Shown: positions 18,310 to 27,535, counted from the first letter of the stretch. The stretch is DNA of 31,909 nucleotides from an uncultured Spongiibacteraceae bacterium (GCA_946480345.1 CAMLJR010000012.1:1-31909); one strand, 5' to 3'. Notes: a model not told the origin generated them from the letters alone. Translations and numbers: made by a program.

Positions 18310-19110
18310 ATGACGCGCTATGCGGTAGGCGATCTCCAAGGTTGTTTCGATCCGCTGCGCCGCATACTCGACCGAGTCAAGTTCGATCCCGCGCACGATC
18401 AGCTCTGGTCGGTTGGCGACATCGTCAATCGCGGCTCGCAATCCCTTGAATGCCTAAGATTTTTTTTCGAGCTCGGCGATAACGCGCGCGTTGTGCTGGG
18501 CAATCACGATTTACATTTACTAGCGGTCGCGCACGGCGCGCGCGAAATGAAACGCGGCGATACGTTACAGCCGATTCTCGATGCTCCCGATGCCGACCAA
18601 TTGCTCAGCTGGTTACGACGTCAGCCATTGCTCTATCGCGAAACGGATTACGCAATGGTACATGCGGGCATCGCACCGCAATGGACACTCGACTACGCCG
18701 CAGAGCTAGCGCAAGAAGTGCAAGGTGTTTTGCAAAGCCCTCGCCTTGGCGAATTTCTTAACGGCATGTACGGTGATGAACCCAACTGCTGGCGCGAGGA
18801 TCTGAGCGGAATCGAACGCTGGCGGGTAATTACCAACTATCTGACGCGTATGCGTTTCTGCGACGCCAATGGCAAACTCGATCTTAAAAACAAATTGGCG
18901 CCAGCCTCAGCAAAGCCTGGCTTCATGCCGTGGTTCGATGTTCCGCATCGAAAAAGCGCTGGGCATAAATTATTAGTGGGACATTGGGCAACGTTAATGG
19001 GTCGCACTCATCGCGATGATGTTGTCGCACTCGATACCGGCTGCATTTGGGGCGAACAGCTCTCATTATTAAATCTCGATACCGCAGCACTCTCTCGGTG
19101 CGAGTGCTAA
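18310..19110 (+). CDS. apaH: Symmetrical Ap4A hydrolase (diadenosine tetraphosphatase)
   Basis: A 266-residue metallophosphoesterase that splits Ap4A into two ADP and acts as a decapping enzyme on Np4-capped RNA in E. coli. Metal-site motifs in order: G-D-L-Q-G-C, V-G-D-I-V-N-R-G (usually G-D-L-V-N-R-G; Leu to Ile is conservative), G-N-H-D-L-H, M-V-H-A-G-I and G-H-W-A. Starts 10 bases after apaG. A 7-base inverted repeat (19086-19092 / 19102-19108) overlaps its last codons and could help end the transcript, although the T-rich stretch comes about 12 bases later. Confidence 0.96.
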   Translation: MTRYAVGDLQGCFDPLRRILDRVKFDPAHDQLWSVGDIVNRGSQSLECLRFFFELGDNARVVLGNHDLHLLAVAHGAREMKRGDTLQPILDAPDADQLLSWLRRQPLLYRETDYAMVHAGIAPQWTLDYAAELAQEVQGVLQSPRLGEFLNGMYGDEPNCWREDLSGIERWRVITNYLTRMRFCDANGKLDLKNKLAPASAKPGFMPWFDVPHRKSAGHKLLVGHWATLMGRTHRDDVVALDTGCIWGEQLSLLNLDTAALSRCEC

Positions 19111-19432
19111 TTTCGCTATAAATCTTTTTCTTCTATAAATATTCAAAGCTAGATCGTCCTCGCTTAAATGTAATTTTCTCAACGGCTAATTGCGATTATT
19201 TGAAATTCTCGACAACGATAGTGCCAAATTAAATCGGCCAACAAATCATTGCGTGTCATAAACCAAACCGCCATGATGCCTTCAAGCAAATTTTTTTCCG
19301 TGACAAATATATTTCGATGTTTTTACGTGTCGAATTAGTCACGGGCATGGCCCTTAGTTGCTTTGCGTCCTATTCTTAACGCAAGCACGTCGCCACGCAC
19401 AGACATTTGTTGAGCTGACATGAGGTAGGTAA
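19111..19432 (+). other. AT-rich intergenic region upstream of prkA
   Basis: A 322-base gap, visibly richer in A and T than its neighbours, with no credible reading frame. It holds a stationary-phase-type -10 element near its 3' end and the prkA ribosome site (GAGGTAGG just before the ATG). In P. aeruginosa glpE lies between apaH and prkA as I recall; no remnant of it is evident here. Confidence 0.7.
19370..19379 (+). promoter_or_regulatory. Candidate sigmaS-type -10 element for prkA-yeaH-spoVR
   Basis: CTATTCTTAA differs by one base from the sigmaS-preferred CTATACTTAA, including the -13 C and the downstream TTAA. No recognisable -35 hexamer is present 16-18 bases upstream, which sigmaS tolerates. 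Transcription would start near 19383, about 50 bases before prkA. E. coli yeaGH is under RpoS and nitrogen control, so the reading fits the genes. Confidence 0.5.
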
Positions 19433-21355
19433 ATGAGCATCTTCAATCATTTTCGTGACCGCTATGAATCTACTCAGGAGGAAACTTACACACTCCAGGA
19501 ATATTTGGAGCTGTGTAAAAAAGATCGCTCTGTGTATGCAAATGCCGCAGAGCGCCTGCTGATGGCCATAGGCGAACCGGAGATGGTCGATACCTCTCGC
19601 GACCCGCGTTTAAGCCGAATTTTTCAGAACAAAGTCATTCGCCGCTATCAGGCCTTCGACGAATTTTATGGCATGGAAGAAGCGATCGAACAAATCGTTT
19701 CGTATTTTCGTCATGCCGCTCAAGGACTCGAAGAGAAGAAACAAATTCTTTATTTGCTCGGTCCGGTCGGCGGCGGTAAATCATCGCTCGCTGAGCGTTT
19801 GAAATCGCTGATCGAGCGCGAACCCATTTATTGCCTGAAAGACTCACCGGTTTTTGAATCGCCGCTCGGCTTGTTCGATCCCGATGAGGACGGTCATATT
19901 CTCGAAGAGGATTACGGCATCCCGCGTCGTTACATCAAAACGATCATGTCGCCTTGGGCGGTAAAACGCCTGCACGAATACAAAGGCGATATCAGCCAAT
20001 TCCGCGTCGTCAAACTGTATCCCTCGCGTCTCGATCAAATTGCTGTCAGCAAAACCGAACCCGGCGATGAAAATAACCAGGATATTTCGTCGTTGGTAGG
20101 CAAGGTCGATATTCGCAAGCTTGAAGAATTTCCGCAGAACGATCCCGACGCCTATGCGTTTTCAGGCGGACTCTGCCGCGCCAATCAGGGCATCATGGAA
20201 TTCGTCGAAATGTTCAAGGCGCCGATCAAAGTATTGCACCCGCTGCTGACGGCAACGCAGGAAGGCAATTACAACGGCACCGAAGGCATGGGCGCAATTC
20301 CATTCGAAGGCGTGATACTCGCGCATTCGAACGAATCGGAATGGCAGGCATTCCGCAACAACAAAAACAACGAAGCCTTTCTCGATCGCGTCTACATCGT
20401 AAAAATACCGTACTGCCTGCGCGTGACCGAAGAAATCAAAATTTACGACAAGCTGTTGTTCAACAGCTCATTATCGAAAGCGCCCTGCGCGCCCGACACT
20501 TTGAAAATGCTGGCGCAATTCGCGTGTCTGTCGCGGTTGAAAGAGCCGGAGAATTCCAACGTCTATTCGAAAATGCGCGTTTACGACGGCGAGAATCTGA
20601 AAGACACCGATCCGAAGGCGAAAAGCATTCAGGAATATCACGACAGCGCCGGCGTCAACGAAGGTATGGAGGGCCTCTCCACACGTTTCGCATTCAAGAT
20701 CCTGTCGAAGGTATTCAATTTCGATCCGACCGAAATTGCGGCGAACCCGGTGCATCTCCTCTATGTGCTCGAACAGCAAATCGAGCAGGAACAATATTCG
20801 CAAGAAACCACCGAGCGCTATTTACGCTTCATCAAGGAATATCTGGCGCCGCATTACATCGAATTTATTGGCAAGGAAATTCAAACCGCCTATCTCGAAT
20901 CGTATTCGGAATACGGGCAGAACATTTTCGATCGCTACGTTACCTATGCAGATTTCTGGATTCAGGATCAGGAATATCGCGACCCCGAAACCGGCGAGAT
21001 TCTCGATCGCGCATCGCTGAATGAAGATCTTGAAAAAATCGAGAAGCCCGCAGGGATCAGCAATCCGAAAGATTTTCGTCACGAGATCGTCAATTTTGTG
21101 TTGCGCGCTCGCGCCAACAACAATGGCAAGAATCCGGATTGGCGCAGCTACGAAAAACTGCGGGCGGTTATCGAGAAGAAAATGTTCGCGAATACCGAAG
21201 ATCTGTTGCCTGTGATTTCCTTCAACGCGAAGGCGTCCACCGAAGACCAGAAAAAGCACAACGATTTCGTTAAGCGCATGGTCGAGCGTGGCTACACCGA
21301 GAAACAGGTGCGATTGTTATCCGAGTGGTATTTGCGTGTTCGCAAATCCCAATAG
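19433..21355 (+). CDS. prkA: PrkA/YeaG family serine protein kinase (AAA+ type)
   Basis: A 640-residue cytoplasmic protein of the PrkA/YeaG family, which combines an AAA+-like ATPase region with a C-terminal kinase-like domain. The Walker A loop G-P-V-G-G-G-K-S is at residues 110-117, and G-V-I-L-A-H-S-N-E lies in the ATPase core. The length matches the family. In E. coli YeaG contributes to stationary-phase and nitrogen-starvation adaptation; in Bacillus PrkA affects sporulation. First gene of a three-gene set with yeaH and spoVR; the gap to yeaH is 84 bases and contains two potential hairpins. Natural substrates are not established. Confidence 0.95.
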   Translation: MSIFNHFRDRYESTQEETYTLQEYLELCKKDRSVYANAAERLLMAIGEPEMVDTSRDPRLSRIFQNKVIRRYQAFDEFYGMEEAIEQIVSYFRHAAQGLEEKKQILYLLGPVGGGKSSLAERLKSLIEREPIYCLKDSPVFESPLGLFDPDEDGHILEEDYGIPRRYIKTIMSPWAVKRLHEYKGDISQFRVVKLYPSRLDQIAVSKTEPGDENNQDISSLVGKVDIRKLEEFPQNDPDAYAFSGGLCRANQGIMEFVEMFKAPIKVLHPLLTATQEGNYNGTEGMGAIPFEGVILAHSNESEWQAFRNNKNNEAFLDRVYIVKIPYCLRVTEEIKIYDKLLFNSSLSKAPCAPDTLKMLAQFACLSRLKEPENSNVYSKMRVYDGENLKDTDPKAKSIQEYHDSAGVNEGMEGLSTRFAFKILSKVFNFDPTEIAANPVHLLYVLEQQIEQEQYSQETTERYLRFIKEYLAPHYIEFIGKEIQTAYLESYSEYGQNIFDRYVTYADFWIQDQEYRDPETGEILDRASLNEDLEKIEKPAGISNPKDFRHEIVNFVLRARANNNGKNPDWRSYEKLRAVIEKKMFANTEDLLPVISFNAKASTEDQKKHNDFVKRMVERGYTEKQVRLLSEWYLRVRKSQ

Positions 21356-21356
21356 G

Positions 21357-21430
21357 ACCGTGTTTGTAAGTCGCAGTAGAACACGGTGCACATCGCAGTG
21401 AGTTGCGGTACCGCCAGATAGCGGTGGAGG
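21357..21430 (+). other. Two potential RNA hairpins in the prkA-yeaH gap
   Basis: ACCGTGTT (21357-21364) and AACACGGT (21380-21387) form a perfect 8-base inverted repeat around 15 bases. ACCGC (21410-21414) and GCGGT (21421-21425) form a second stem that ends directly at the yeaH ribosome site GGAGG (21426-21430). Neither is followed by a T run, so RNA processing or translation control is more likely than termination. Confidence 0.5.
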
Positions 21431-21439
21431 AATCCGAGC

Positions 21440-22714
21440 GTGAGTCATCTGATTGACCGGCGGTTAAACGGCAAGAACAAGAGCGCTGTTAATCGTCAGC
21501 GTTTTTTGCGCCGGTACAAAAAACATATCCAGAAAGCTGTTTCCGAGGCAGTCGGAAAGCGCTCGATTACCGATATCGAGCAAGGCGAAAAAATCACTAT
21601 TCCCAATCACGATGTCAGCGAACCCGTGTTGGGCCACGGCACCGGCGGCAAACGGAGCGTCGTGCATCCTGGCAATAAGGAATTTGTTGCCGGTGATAAA
21701 GTGCCACGCCCCAGTGGCGGAGGTGGCGGCAGCGGCTCGGGTCGCGCCAGCAATAGCGGCGAAGGCATGGACGAATTCGCCTTCCAGATTACCCAGGAAG
21801 AATTTCTCGAATTCATGTTCGAGGATTTGGCGCTACCGAATTTAGTAAAGCGTCAGCTCGCCGGAACGGAAACCTTCAAATTCAAACGCGGCGGTTTCAG
21901 CAGCGTCGGCATCCCGAATCAAATCAATATCGTGCGCTCATTACGTGCCGCTCATGCACGTCGCATTGCGCTCGGCGGTCCGAAACGCAAACGGATTCGC
22001 GAGCTCGAACAGGAGCTCGCGCTGCTGACGAATACCGATCCGGTACTCCGCAACAACAAGCGCATTGCTGATATCGAAGAAGAAATCGCCTTGCTGAAAC
22101 GCAAGATCGAAAAGCTGCCGTTCATCGACGAATTCGATATCAAATACAACCTGAATATCAAGGAGCCGCAACCGTCTTCAAAGGCGGTAATGTTCTGCAT
22201 CATGGACGTCTCCGGCTCGATGAATCAGGCCACGAAAGACATGGCCAAACGTTTTTTCATTCTGTTGTATTTATTTTTGAAGCGTAATTACGATCACACC
22301 GAAGTTGTGTTCATTCGTCATCACACCAGTGCAAAGGAAGTCGACGAAGAAGAGTTTTTCTATTCGCGGGAAACCGGCGGCACCATTGTGTCGAGCGCAT
22401 TGCGCCTGATGAAAGACATCATGGCGGCGCGCTACCCCACGTCGGAATGGAATATTTACGCAGCGCAAGCGTCAGACGGCGATAACTGGAACGACGACTC
22501 CAGCGTTTGCTATGAATTGCTGACGAAAGAAATCATGCCGTTTCTTCAGCACTACTCTTATGTCGAAATAACGCCGCGCGAACATCAGGCTTTATGGGGC
22601 GAATACGAGCAGGTCCACGAAATTTATCCGGATACTTTCGCGATGCAGCAAATCATCGACATCAAAGATATTTATCCCGTGTTTCGCGAGCTGTTCCAGA
22701 GACGCACTGCATGA
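21440..22714 (+). CDS. yeaH: YeaH/DUF444 family protein with von Willebrand A-like domain
   Basis: A 424-residue protein found next to prkA across proteobacteria. The N-terminal part is basic with [10 protein letters not shown], followed by a Gly/Ser-rich low-complexity stretch near residues 93-108. A coiled region with many Glu, Lys and Arg comes next, then a von Willebrand A-like domain with the metal-site D-V-S-G-S-M starting at Asp256. The function is unknown; a VWA partner for the AAA+-like PrkA would parallel MoxR-VWA pairs (inference). The start is GTG at 21440, with GGAGG at 21426-21430. Its stop overlaps the spoVR start by 4 bases. Confidence 0.93.
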   Translation: MSHLIDRRLNGKNKSAVNRQRFLRRYKKHIQKAVSEAVGKRSITDIEQGEKITIPNHDVSEPVLGHGTGGKRSVVHPGNKEFVAGDKVPRPSGGGGGSGSGRASNSGEGMDEFAFQITQEEFLEFMFEDLALPNLVKRQLAGTETFKFKRGGFSSVGIPNQINIVRSLRAAHARRIALGGPKRKRIRELEQELALLTNTDPVLRNNKRIADIEEEIALLKRKIEKLPFIDEFDIKYNLNIKEPQPSSKAVMFCIMDVSGSMNQATKDMAKRFFILLYLFLKRNYDHTEVVFIRHHTSAKEVDEEEFFYSRETGGTIVSSALRLMKDIMAARYPTSEWNIYAAQASDGDNWNDDSSVCYELLTKEIMPFLQHYSYVEITPREHQALWGEYEQVHEIYPDTFAMQQIIDIKDIYPVFRELFQRRTA

Positions 22715-24261
22715 GTGAAAAAACTATCGAGATGAACGGAAATAGCGTCGAAAAAAATTTTATCTCCACAGGCTCCGAATGGACGTTCGAACTGATTAAA
22801 GATTACGAGCGGGAGATCGGCCTGCTCGCCGAAGAGTTCGGGCTCGACACGTACCCGAATCAAATTGAAATTATCAGCTCCGAGCAAATGATGGATGCGT
22901 ACGCCGCATCCGGCATGCCGGTGTATTACCGGCATTGGTCCTTCGGCAAACATTTCCTCGGCATCGAAAACAACTACAGTCGCGGGCAGATGGGGCTCGC
23001 GTACGAAATCGTCATCAACTCCAATCCATGCATCGCGTATTTGATGGAAGAAAATACGATGATGATGCAGGCGCTGGTTATTGCGCATGCCTGCTACGGC
23101 CATAATTCGTTTTTTAAAGGTAATTATTTATTTCGCACGTGGACCGACGCCGATTCGATCATCGATTACATGTTGTTCGCGCGCAATTACATTGCGAAGT
23201 GCGAGGATCGCCATGGCATCGAAGCGGTTGAGAGTGTGCTCGATTCGTGTCACGCGCTGATGAATTACGGCGTCGATCGCTATAAACGCCCCCATCCCAT
23301 TTCCGCAGAAGAAGAGCAACGCCGGCAGGAAGAACGCGAGGAGTACCTGCAACAACAGGTCAATGATTTGTGGCGAACGATTCCGACGACAAAAGCCGAG
23401 CGCAAGAATCACAAGCAAAAACCATTTGTTGATGAGCCGCAGGAAAACCTGTTGTATTTTCTCGAAAAAAAATCGCCATTACTCGAACCCTGGCAACGCG
23501 AAATCATCCGGATTGTGCGAAAAATCGCTCAGTATTTTTATCCGCAAAGACAAACCCAGGTAATGAACGAGGGCTGGGCAACATTTTGGCATTACACGCT
23601 GATGAACGAACTGTACGATCGCGGCCGAGTAACCGATGGCTTCATTCTCGAGTTTCTGCAATCGCATACCAGCGTCACGTTTCAGCCCGGATTCGACAGC
23701 CCGTATTACAACGGCATTAACCCATACGCGTTGGGCTTCAGCATGATGAGCGATATTCGTCGCATCTGCGAAAATCCTACCGATGAAGATAAGCGCTGGT
23801 TCCCGGACATCGCCGGCACGCCATGGCGCGAAACACTGCAATTCGCGATGCGCAATTTCAAGGACGAAAGCTTCATTCAACAATTCCTGTCGCCCAAGGT
23901 AATTCGCGATATGAAATTGTTTAATGTCCTCGACGATGATGAACAATCGGAAATTGAAATCGCCGCCATACATGACGACGAGGGTTATCGCATAGTGCGT
24001 GAACAACTTGCCGGCCAGTACAACCTCGGCAATCGCGAACCCAATATTCAAGTGGTTGATATCGACATGCGCGGCGACCGTGCGATGTATCTGCAACATA
24101 CGCAACATAATCGTCGCCCTCTCGATGACAACACACAGGAGGTGATGAAGCATCTGCATCGTCTGTGGGGCTTCGACGTGCATTTAAAATCGGTGCAGGA
24201 TGGCCAAATCACCGCCTCATACCACTGCCCTCCTGAGGACGACGAAGCAGCGGCGGTTTAG
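22711..24261 (+). CDS. spoVR: SpoVR/YcgB family protein
   Basis: A 516-residue cytoplasmic protein of the SpoVR family (E. coli YcgB is about 510). The ATG at 22711 overlaps the yeaH stop (ATGA). The frame is open further 5', but that part lies inside yeaH. Conserved-looking features include Y-P-N-Q-I-E-I-I, the stretch [14 protein letters not shown], and [12 protein letters not shown]; the His and Glu residues in the last two resemble a metal site, though none is proven. The name comes from a Bacillus cortex-formation phenotype; this lineage does not sporulate. The conserved prkA-yeaH-spoVR set suggests a shared stress process. Confidence 0.94.
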   Translation: MSEKTIEMNGNSVEKNFISTGSEWTFELIKDYEREIGLLAEEFGLDTYPNQIEIISSEQMMDAYAASGMPVYYRHWSFGKHFLGIENNYSRGQMGLAYEIVINSNPCIAYLMEENTMMMQALVIAHACYGHNSFFKGNYLFRTWTDADSIIDYMLFARNYIAKCEDRHGIEAVESVLDSCHALMNYGVDRYKRPHPISAEEEQRRQEEREEYLQQQVNDLWRTIPTTKAERKNHKQKPFVDEPQENLLYFLEKKSPLLEPWQREIIRIVRKIAQYFYPQRQTQVMNEGWATFWHYTLMNELYDRGRVTDGFILEFLQSHTSVTFQPGFDSPYYNGINPYALGFSMMSDIRRICENPTDEDKRWFPDIAGTPWRETLQFAMRNFKDESFIQQFLSPKVIRDMKLFNVLDDDEQSEIEIAAIHDDEGYRIVREQLAGQYNLGNREPNIQVVDIDMRGDRAMYLQHTQHNRRPLDDNTQEVMKHLHRLWGFDVHLKSVQDGQITASYHCPPEDDEAAAV

Positions 24262-24302
24262 ACGTTCTATACTGCGCGCATCTTTTCTTACGAATTCTTT
24301 CG

Positions 24303-25379
24303 ATGCAGTGCTATCTCGTCGGCGGCGCCGTCCGCGATAAATTATTAGGTTATCCGCATCACGAACACGACTGGGTTGTGGTTGGTGCCACGCCCGAAGA
24401 AATGCTGCATTTGGGCTTCAAACCGATCGGTCGCGATTTCCCTGTTTTTTTACATCCGGATACGCGTGAGGAATATGCACTCGCCCGCATCGAGCGCAAG
24501 AGCGGTCATGGCTATCACGGCTTCACGTTTTACAGCAGCCCCGACGTCACCCTGGAACAAGATCTCGAACGGCGCGATTTAACGATCAATGCCATCGCCG
24601 AGGATGAGCACGGCAATCTGATCGACCCGTATGGCGGCCAACGCGATTTGCAACAACGCTTATTGCGCCACATCGCACCGGCATTCGCCGAAGATCCGCT
24701 ACGCGTATTGCGTGTTGCACGATTCGCTGCACGTTACTTCCATCTCGGCTTTCGCATCGCCGATGAAACGCTAGCGTTGATGAAAACAATTGTCGCCGCG
24801 GGTGAAATTGAGCACCTGGTCGCCGAACGCGTGTGGAAGGAAACCGAACGCGCATTGCTCGAACGCGATCCCGCCGTATATTTCGATGTACTGCGCCAAT
24901 GCGGCGCGCTTGCACGCTTGTGTCCGGAACTCGAAACCCTGCCTTTCGACAATCTGACACGTGCGGCCGAGTTATCGAAAAGTGTCGCGGTTCGTTTCGC
25001 CGCTCTTTGCGCACAGCTCGAACGCAACGCGGCAATTGCATTTTGTGCACGGATTAAAACGCCAAATGATTGCCGCGATCTCACGCTGCTCGCGGTCACG
25101 CATATCGAAACAATTATCGGCTGCGATAGCGCAGAAAAAGCGCTGGCCTTATTTGATAGCACCGATGCATGGCGTCGCCCTGAACGCTTTGTGCAATTGC
25201 TTTGCGTCGCGCGCGCTCTCGACATTTCGGCAGTAAAAACGAAACGACTTGAAGCGTTGCAAAAGATCGCAGCGGCGGTCACAACTCACGCGCTGATCTC
25301 GCAGGGTTTCAGCGGTAAAGCACTCGGGGATCAATTGCGGCTAGAACGTTTACGCGCGATCGAAAATCAATGGCGATGA
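24303..25379 (+). CDS. cca: CCA-adding tRNA nucleotidyltransferase without an intact HD domain
   Basis: A 358-residue class II nucleotidyltransferase that adds or repairs the tRNA 3' CCA end. It begins with Y-L-V-G-G-A-V-R-D-K-L-L-G, then H-D-W-V-V-V-G with the catalytic acidic residue, and has R-R-D-L-T-I-N-A-I-A, D-P-L-R-V-L-R-V-A-R-F-A-A-R and E-R-V-W-K-E-T-E-R-A-L. E. coli Cca has about 412 residues including an HD phosphohydrolase domain. Here V-R-F-A-A-L-C (230-236) is followed by A-Q-L-E, where E. coli has H-D-L-G-K-G, and the region is shorter, so the HD metal site is lost. There is no clear ribosome site before the ATG at 24303; a -10-like TATACT lies at 24268-24273. Confidence 0.94.
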   Translation: MQCYLVGGAVRDKLLGYPHHEHDWVVVGATPEEMLHLGFKPIGRDFPVFLHPDTREEYALARIERKSGHGYHGFTFYSSPDVTLEQDLERRDLTINAIAEDEHGNLIDPYGGQRDLQQRLLRHIAPAFAEDPLRVLRVARFAARYFHLGFRIADETLALMKTIVAAGEIEHLVAERVWKETERALLERDPAVYFDVLRQCGALARLCPELETLPFDNLTRAAELSKSVAVRFAALCAQLERNAAIAFCARIKTPNDCRDLTLLAVTHIETIIGCDSAEKALALFDSTDAWRRPERFVQLLCVARALDISAVKTKRLEALQKIAAAVTTHALISQGFSGKALGDQLRLERLRAIENQWR

Positions 25380-25444
25380 ATGAGCATCGATAAGAGGATT
25401 GCTGCAAAGCAGTTTTGATCGTGGTACTGCGCGCCTATCTGCGC

Positions 25445-25975
25445 TCAACCCGCGCGTTGCGCAGAAAACAATGCGGACAAATCGTTGCCCCGCCATATGA
25501 ATGTCACCGGCCACAGTTTTTGGGTGCCGGTAAATTGTTCACGCAAAACGTGATAAGACAAATCCAGCGCGGGATGTATCTCGCCACCGGCGATGTCGGT
25601 GAGCGGCCATAGGGTATAGGCGTAATCGACGATATCGGCGCGCGGTAACGCTACGCCTTGAAATATTCCGTTGCTTGCACCGTAGACCAATAAATCCAAA
25701 TCAAGCGAGCGCGCACTGAACTTCGGTAGATTGCCGATATTGCCGTTTTCGACTTCGATGGCGCGCAACAGATCCAGCAAATCATTAAGCGCCAGCTCCG
25801 TATCGACGCCGACAACCAGATTGAAAAACGCATCGCCATCGAAACCGATGGCTTCGCTTTCATACACGGGCGAAATCGTTAACGCTCCGAATATTTCGCT
25901 CAGTCGATCGAGCGCGGCGCGAATATGGATTTCGCGTTCGATGTTACTGCCGATGCCGATATATACCCGAGTCAC
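25445..25975 (-). CDS. folK: 6-hydroxymethyl-7,8-dihydropterin pyrophosphokinase
   Basis: A 176-residue folate enzyme that transfers pyrophosphate from ATP to 6-hydroxymethyl-dihydropterin. The N-terminus V-Y-I-G-I-G-S-N-I, the S-P-V-Y-E-S-E-A-I-G-F segment, F-F-N-L-V-V-G-V, and the signature F-S-A-R-S-L-D-L-D-L-L-V-Y-G (Mg-binding Asp pair) are present, as is L-P-R-A-D-I in place of the usual L-P-H-P. I placed the start at the GTG overlapping the folB stop (25975), which puts V-Y-I-G-I-G-S-N at the usual distance from the N-terminus. It is last in the tsaD-folB-folK run and makes the product of FolB into the substrate for FolP. Confidence 0.93.
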   Translation of the reverse strand: MTRVYIGIGSNIEREIHIRAALDRLSEIFGALTISPVYESEAIGFDGDAFFNLVVGVDTELALNDLLDLLRAIEVENGNIGNLPKFSARSLDLDLLVYGASNGIFQGVALPRADIVDYAYTLWPLTDIAGGEIHPALDLSYHVLREQFTGTQKLWPVTFIWRGNDLSALFSAQRAG

Positions 25976-26331
25976 GCTGGCTTCACTCCGCGCTCGATAC
26001 AAACGCCCACTGCGCTCGCGGCGGCAATTGCCGTAGGCTTCGCCGCATGCAGACGCAGCCACGCTACGTTAAATTCGCGCTGCAACAATTCCGCACATTG
26101 CTCTGCAAGCGTTTCGAGCAAACGAAACTGCTGCGCTCTAACGAATTCGTCGAGGCGCAGCGAAATCGCATGGTAGTCGAGCGTATCGTCGATGTTTTCA
26201 CTGGCTGCGGCGCGCCGAATATCGCAGGCGAGTTCGAGATCGAGCACGATACGCTGGCGCACACTGCGCTCCCAATCGTATATGCCGATAATCGCTTCGA
26301 TCGTTAATTCCCGAATAAATACGGTATCCAT
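25972..26331 (-). CDS. folB: Dihydroneopterin aldolase
   Basis: A 119-residue folate enzyme of the FolB family, producing 6-hydroxymethyl-dihydropterin for FolK. The start D-T-V-F-I-R-E-L-T-I-E-A-I-I-G-I-Y-D-W-E-R carries the E-x-x-I-G-x-x-x-W-E-R signature, and L-L-E-T-L-A-E-Q-C-A the catalytic-loop helix; K-P-T-A is near the C-terminus. Length fits the family. Its ATG begins at the base immediately after the tsaD stop codon, and its stop overlaps the folK start, so all three are probably translated from one transcript. Confidence 0.95.
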   Translation of the reverse strand: MDTVFIRELTIEAIIGIYDWERSVRQRIVLDLELACDIRRAAASENIDDTLDYHAISLRLDEFVRAQQFRLLETLAEQCAELLQREFNVAWLRLHAAKPTAIAAASAVGVCIERGVKPA

Positions 26332-27372
26332 TTACGCGCCTATGAAATCGACGGCAGGCAATTCGATTAATGGCCAACGTGCACGCACGTTGATAGTGAG
26401 CGCGTCGTGCTGATTCGCCAGTAAACGCTGGCAGCCCGCATACGCGATCATCGCGCCGTTATCGGTGCAAAATTGTGGGCGCGCGTAAAACACTTTTGCA
26501 TCGAATGCTGCGAGATCGCGTTCGAGCACGCGGCGCAGTTCGCGATTCGCGCTAACGCCTCCCGCCATCACCAACGTTTTTAAACCGGTTTGCTGCAATG
26601 CACGCTGCGCTTTTACCGACAATGTTTCAACGACGGCCGCTTGAAAAGATGCTGCAATATCGGCCCGCACTTGCGGATCGATTACACCGGCAACCGACGT
26701 CCGTTCGCGAATCGCTGTAAGCACGGCGGTTTTCAAACCGGAGAAACTGAAATCGAGGCCAGGGCGATTCAACATCGGCCGCGGGAAATCGAAGCTAGGA
26801 TCGCCCTGCTCCGCCAATTTCGCCAGCTCCGGTCCGCCCGGATACGGCAGACCGAGCATCTTCGCGCATTTATCGAACGCCTCGCCGGCTGCATCGTCGA
26901 GCGATTCGCCGAGCAACTCATAGCGACCGATGCCGGCTACGCGCACCAATTGCGTGTGCCCGCCCGAAACCAACAATGCGACGAAAGGTAACTGCGGAGG
27001 TTCTGCTTCCAGCATGGGAGCGAGTAAATGCGCTTCCATATGGTGAACACCGAGCGCCGGCACCTGCCACGCATAGGCAAGGCTGCGCCCGATGCAGGCA
27101 CCGACCATCAACGCGCCGACGAGGCCGGGGCCTGACGTGTAGGCGATAGCGTCGATCTGATCGGGTTGCAGTTGGGCGGTAGCGAGCACTTCGCGTATTA
27201 AAGGAAGGCACTTGCGCACGTGATCACGCGATGCCAGCTCCGGCACTACACCGCCGTATTCGCGATGCAACGCGATCTGGCTGAACAGTGCATCCGCGAG
27301 CAGACCACGCTCGCTATCGTAGATAGCCACGCCGGTTTCGTCGCAAGAGGTTTCGATGCCCAGTACTCGCAT
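26332..27372 (-). CDS. tsaD: tRNA N6-threonylcarbamoyladenosine transferase TsaD
   Basis: A 346-residue ASKHA-fold protein that, with TsaB and TsaE, transfers threonylcarbamoyl to A37 of ANN-decoding tRNAs. Motifs: [11 protein letters not shown] at the N-terminus, the metal-binding [42 protein letters not shown] and C-T-D-N-G-A-M-I. I chose the ATG at 27372, which places I-E-T-S-C at its usual position; the open frame upstream to 27642 covers the divergent rpsU promoter and is not coding. On the minus strand TATGAT (27427-27422) is a possible -10. Confidence 0.97.
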   Translation of the reverse strand: MRVLGIETSCDETGVAIYDSERGLLADALFSQIALHREYGGVVPELASRDHVRKCLPLIREVLATAQLQPDQIDAIAYTSGPGLVGALMVGACIGRSLAYAWQVPALGVHHMEAHLLAPMLEAEPPQLPFVALLVSGGHTQLVRVAGIGRYELLGESLDDAAGEAFDKCAKMLGLPYPGGPELAKLAEQGDPSFDFPRPMLNRPGLDFSFSGLKTAVLTAIRERTSVAGVIDPQVRADIAASFQAAVVETLSVKAQRALQQTGLKTLVMAGGVSANRELRRVLERDLAAFDAKVFYARPQFCTDNGAMIAYAGCQRLLANQHDALTINVRARWPLIELPAVDFIGA

Positions 27373-27496
27373 GGAATCGCTCACGTGAAGAGGCATGGCC
27401 TCGGGCTGGCAGGGGGAGCGCATCATAGCGGCTGAGCCCAGCCGCCGCCAGCCAGCACCGTTTCTGAATCGCAGTCGGCAGGCTTGTGCGATGGCT

Positions 27497-27525
27497 TTGC
27501 AATTCGGAGAAGTGCAGTTTAGAAT
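27497..27525 (+). promoter_or_regulatory. sigma70-type promoter for rpsU-yqeY-dnaG-rpoD
   Basis: TTGCAA (27497-27502), exactly 17 bases, and TAGAAT (27520-27525) match the sigma70 consensus well. The transcript would start near 27532, giving a leader of about 52 bases. Confidence 0.68.
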
Positions 27526-27535
27526 GCGCGGCCTC

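Noticed and set aside
19328..19343. CRP-like box TGTCG-N6-TCACG upstream of prkA
   Set aside because: Only 7 of 10 core bases match and its centre would lie near -47 relative to the predicted start. A match this weak is expected by chance in a 300-base region.
19348..19364. sigma54-like promoter (TGGCCC...TTGCT) before prkA
   Set aside because: The distance between the GG and GC pairs is 9 bases instead of the required 10, and other consensus bases are missing, although E. coli yeaGH is known to be nitrogen-controlled.
25392..25420. Terminator between cca and folK (CTGC-AAA-GCAG-TTTT)
   Set aside because: The stem is only 4 bases with a triloop, too weak to call.
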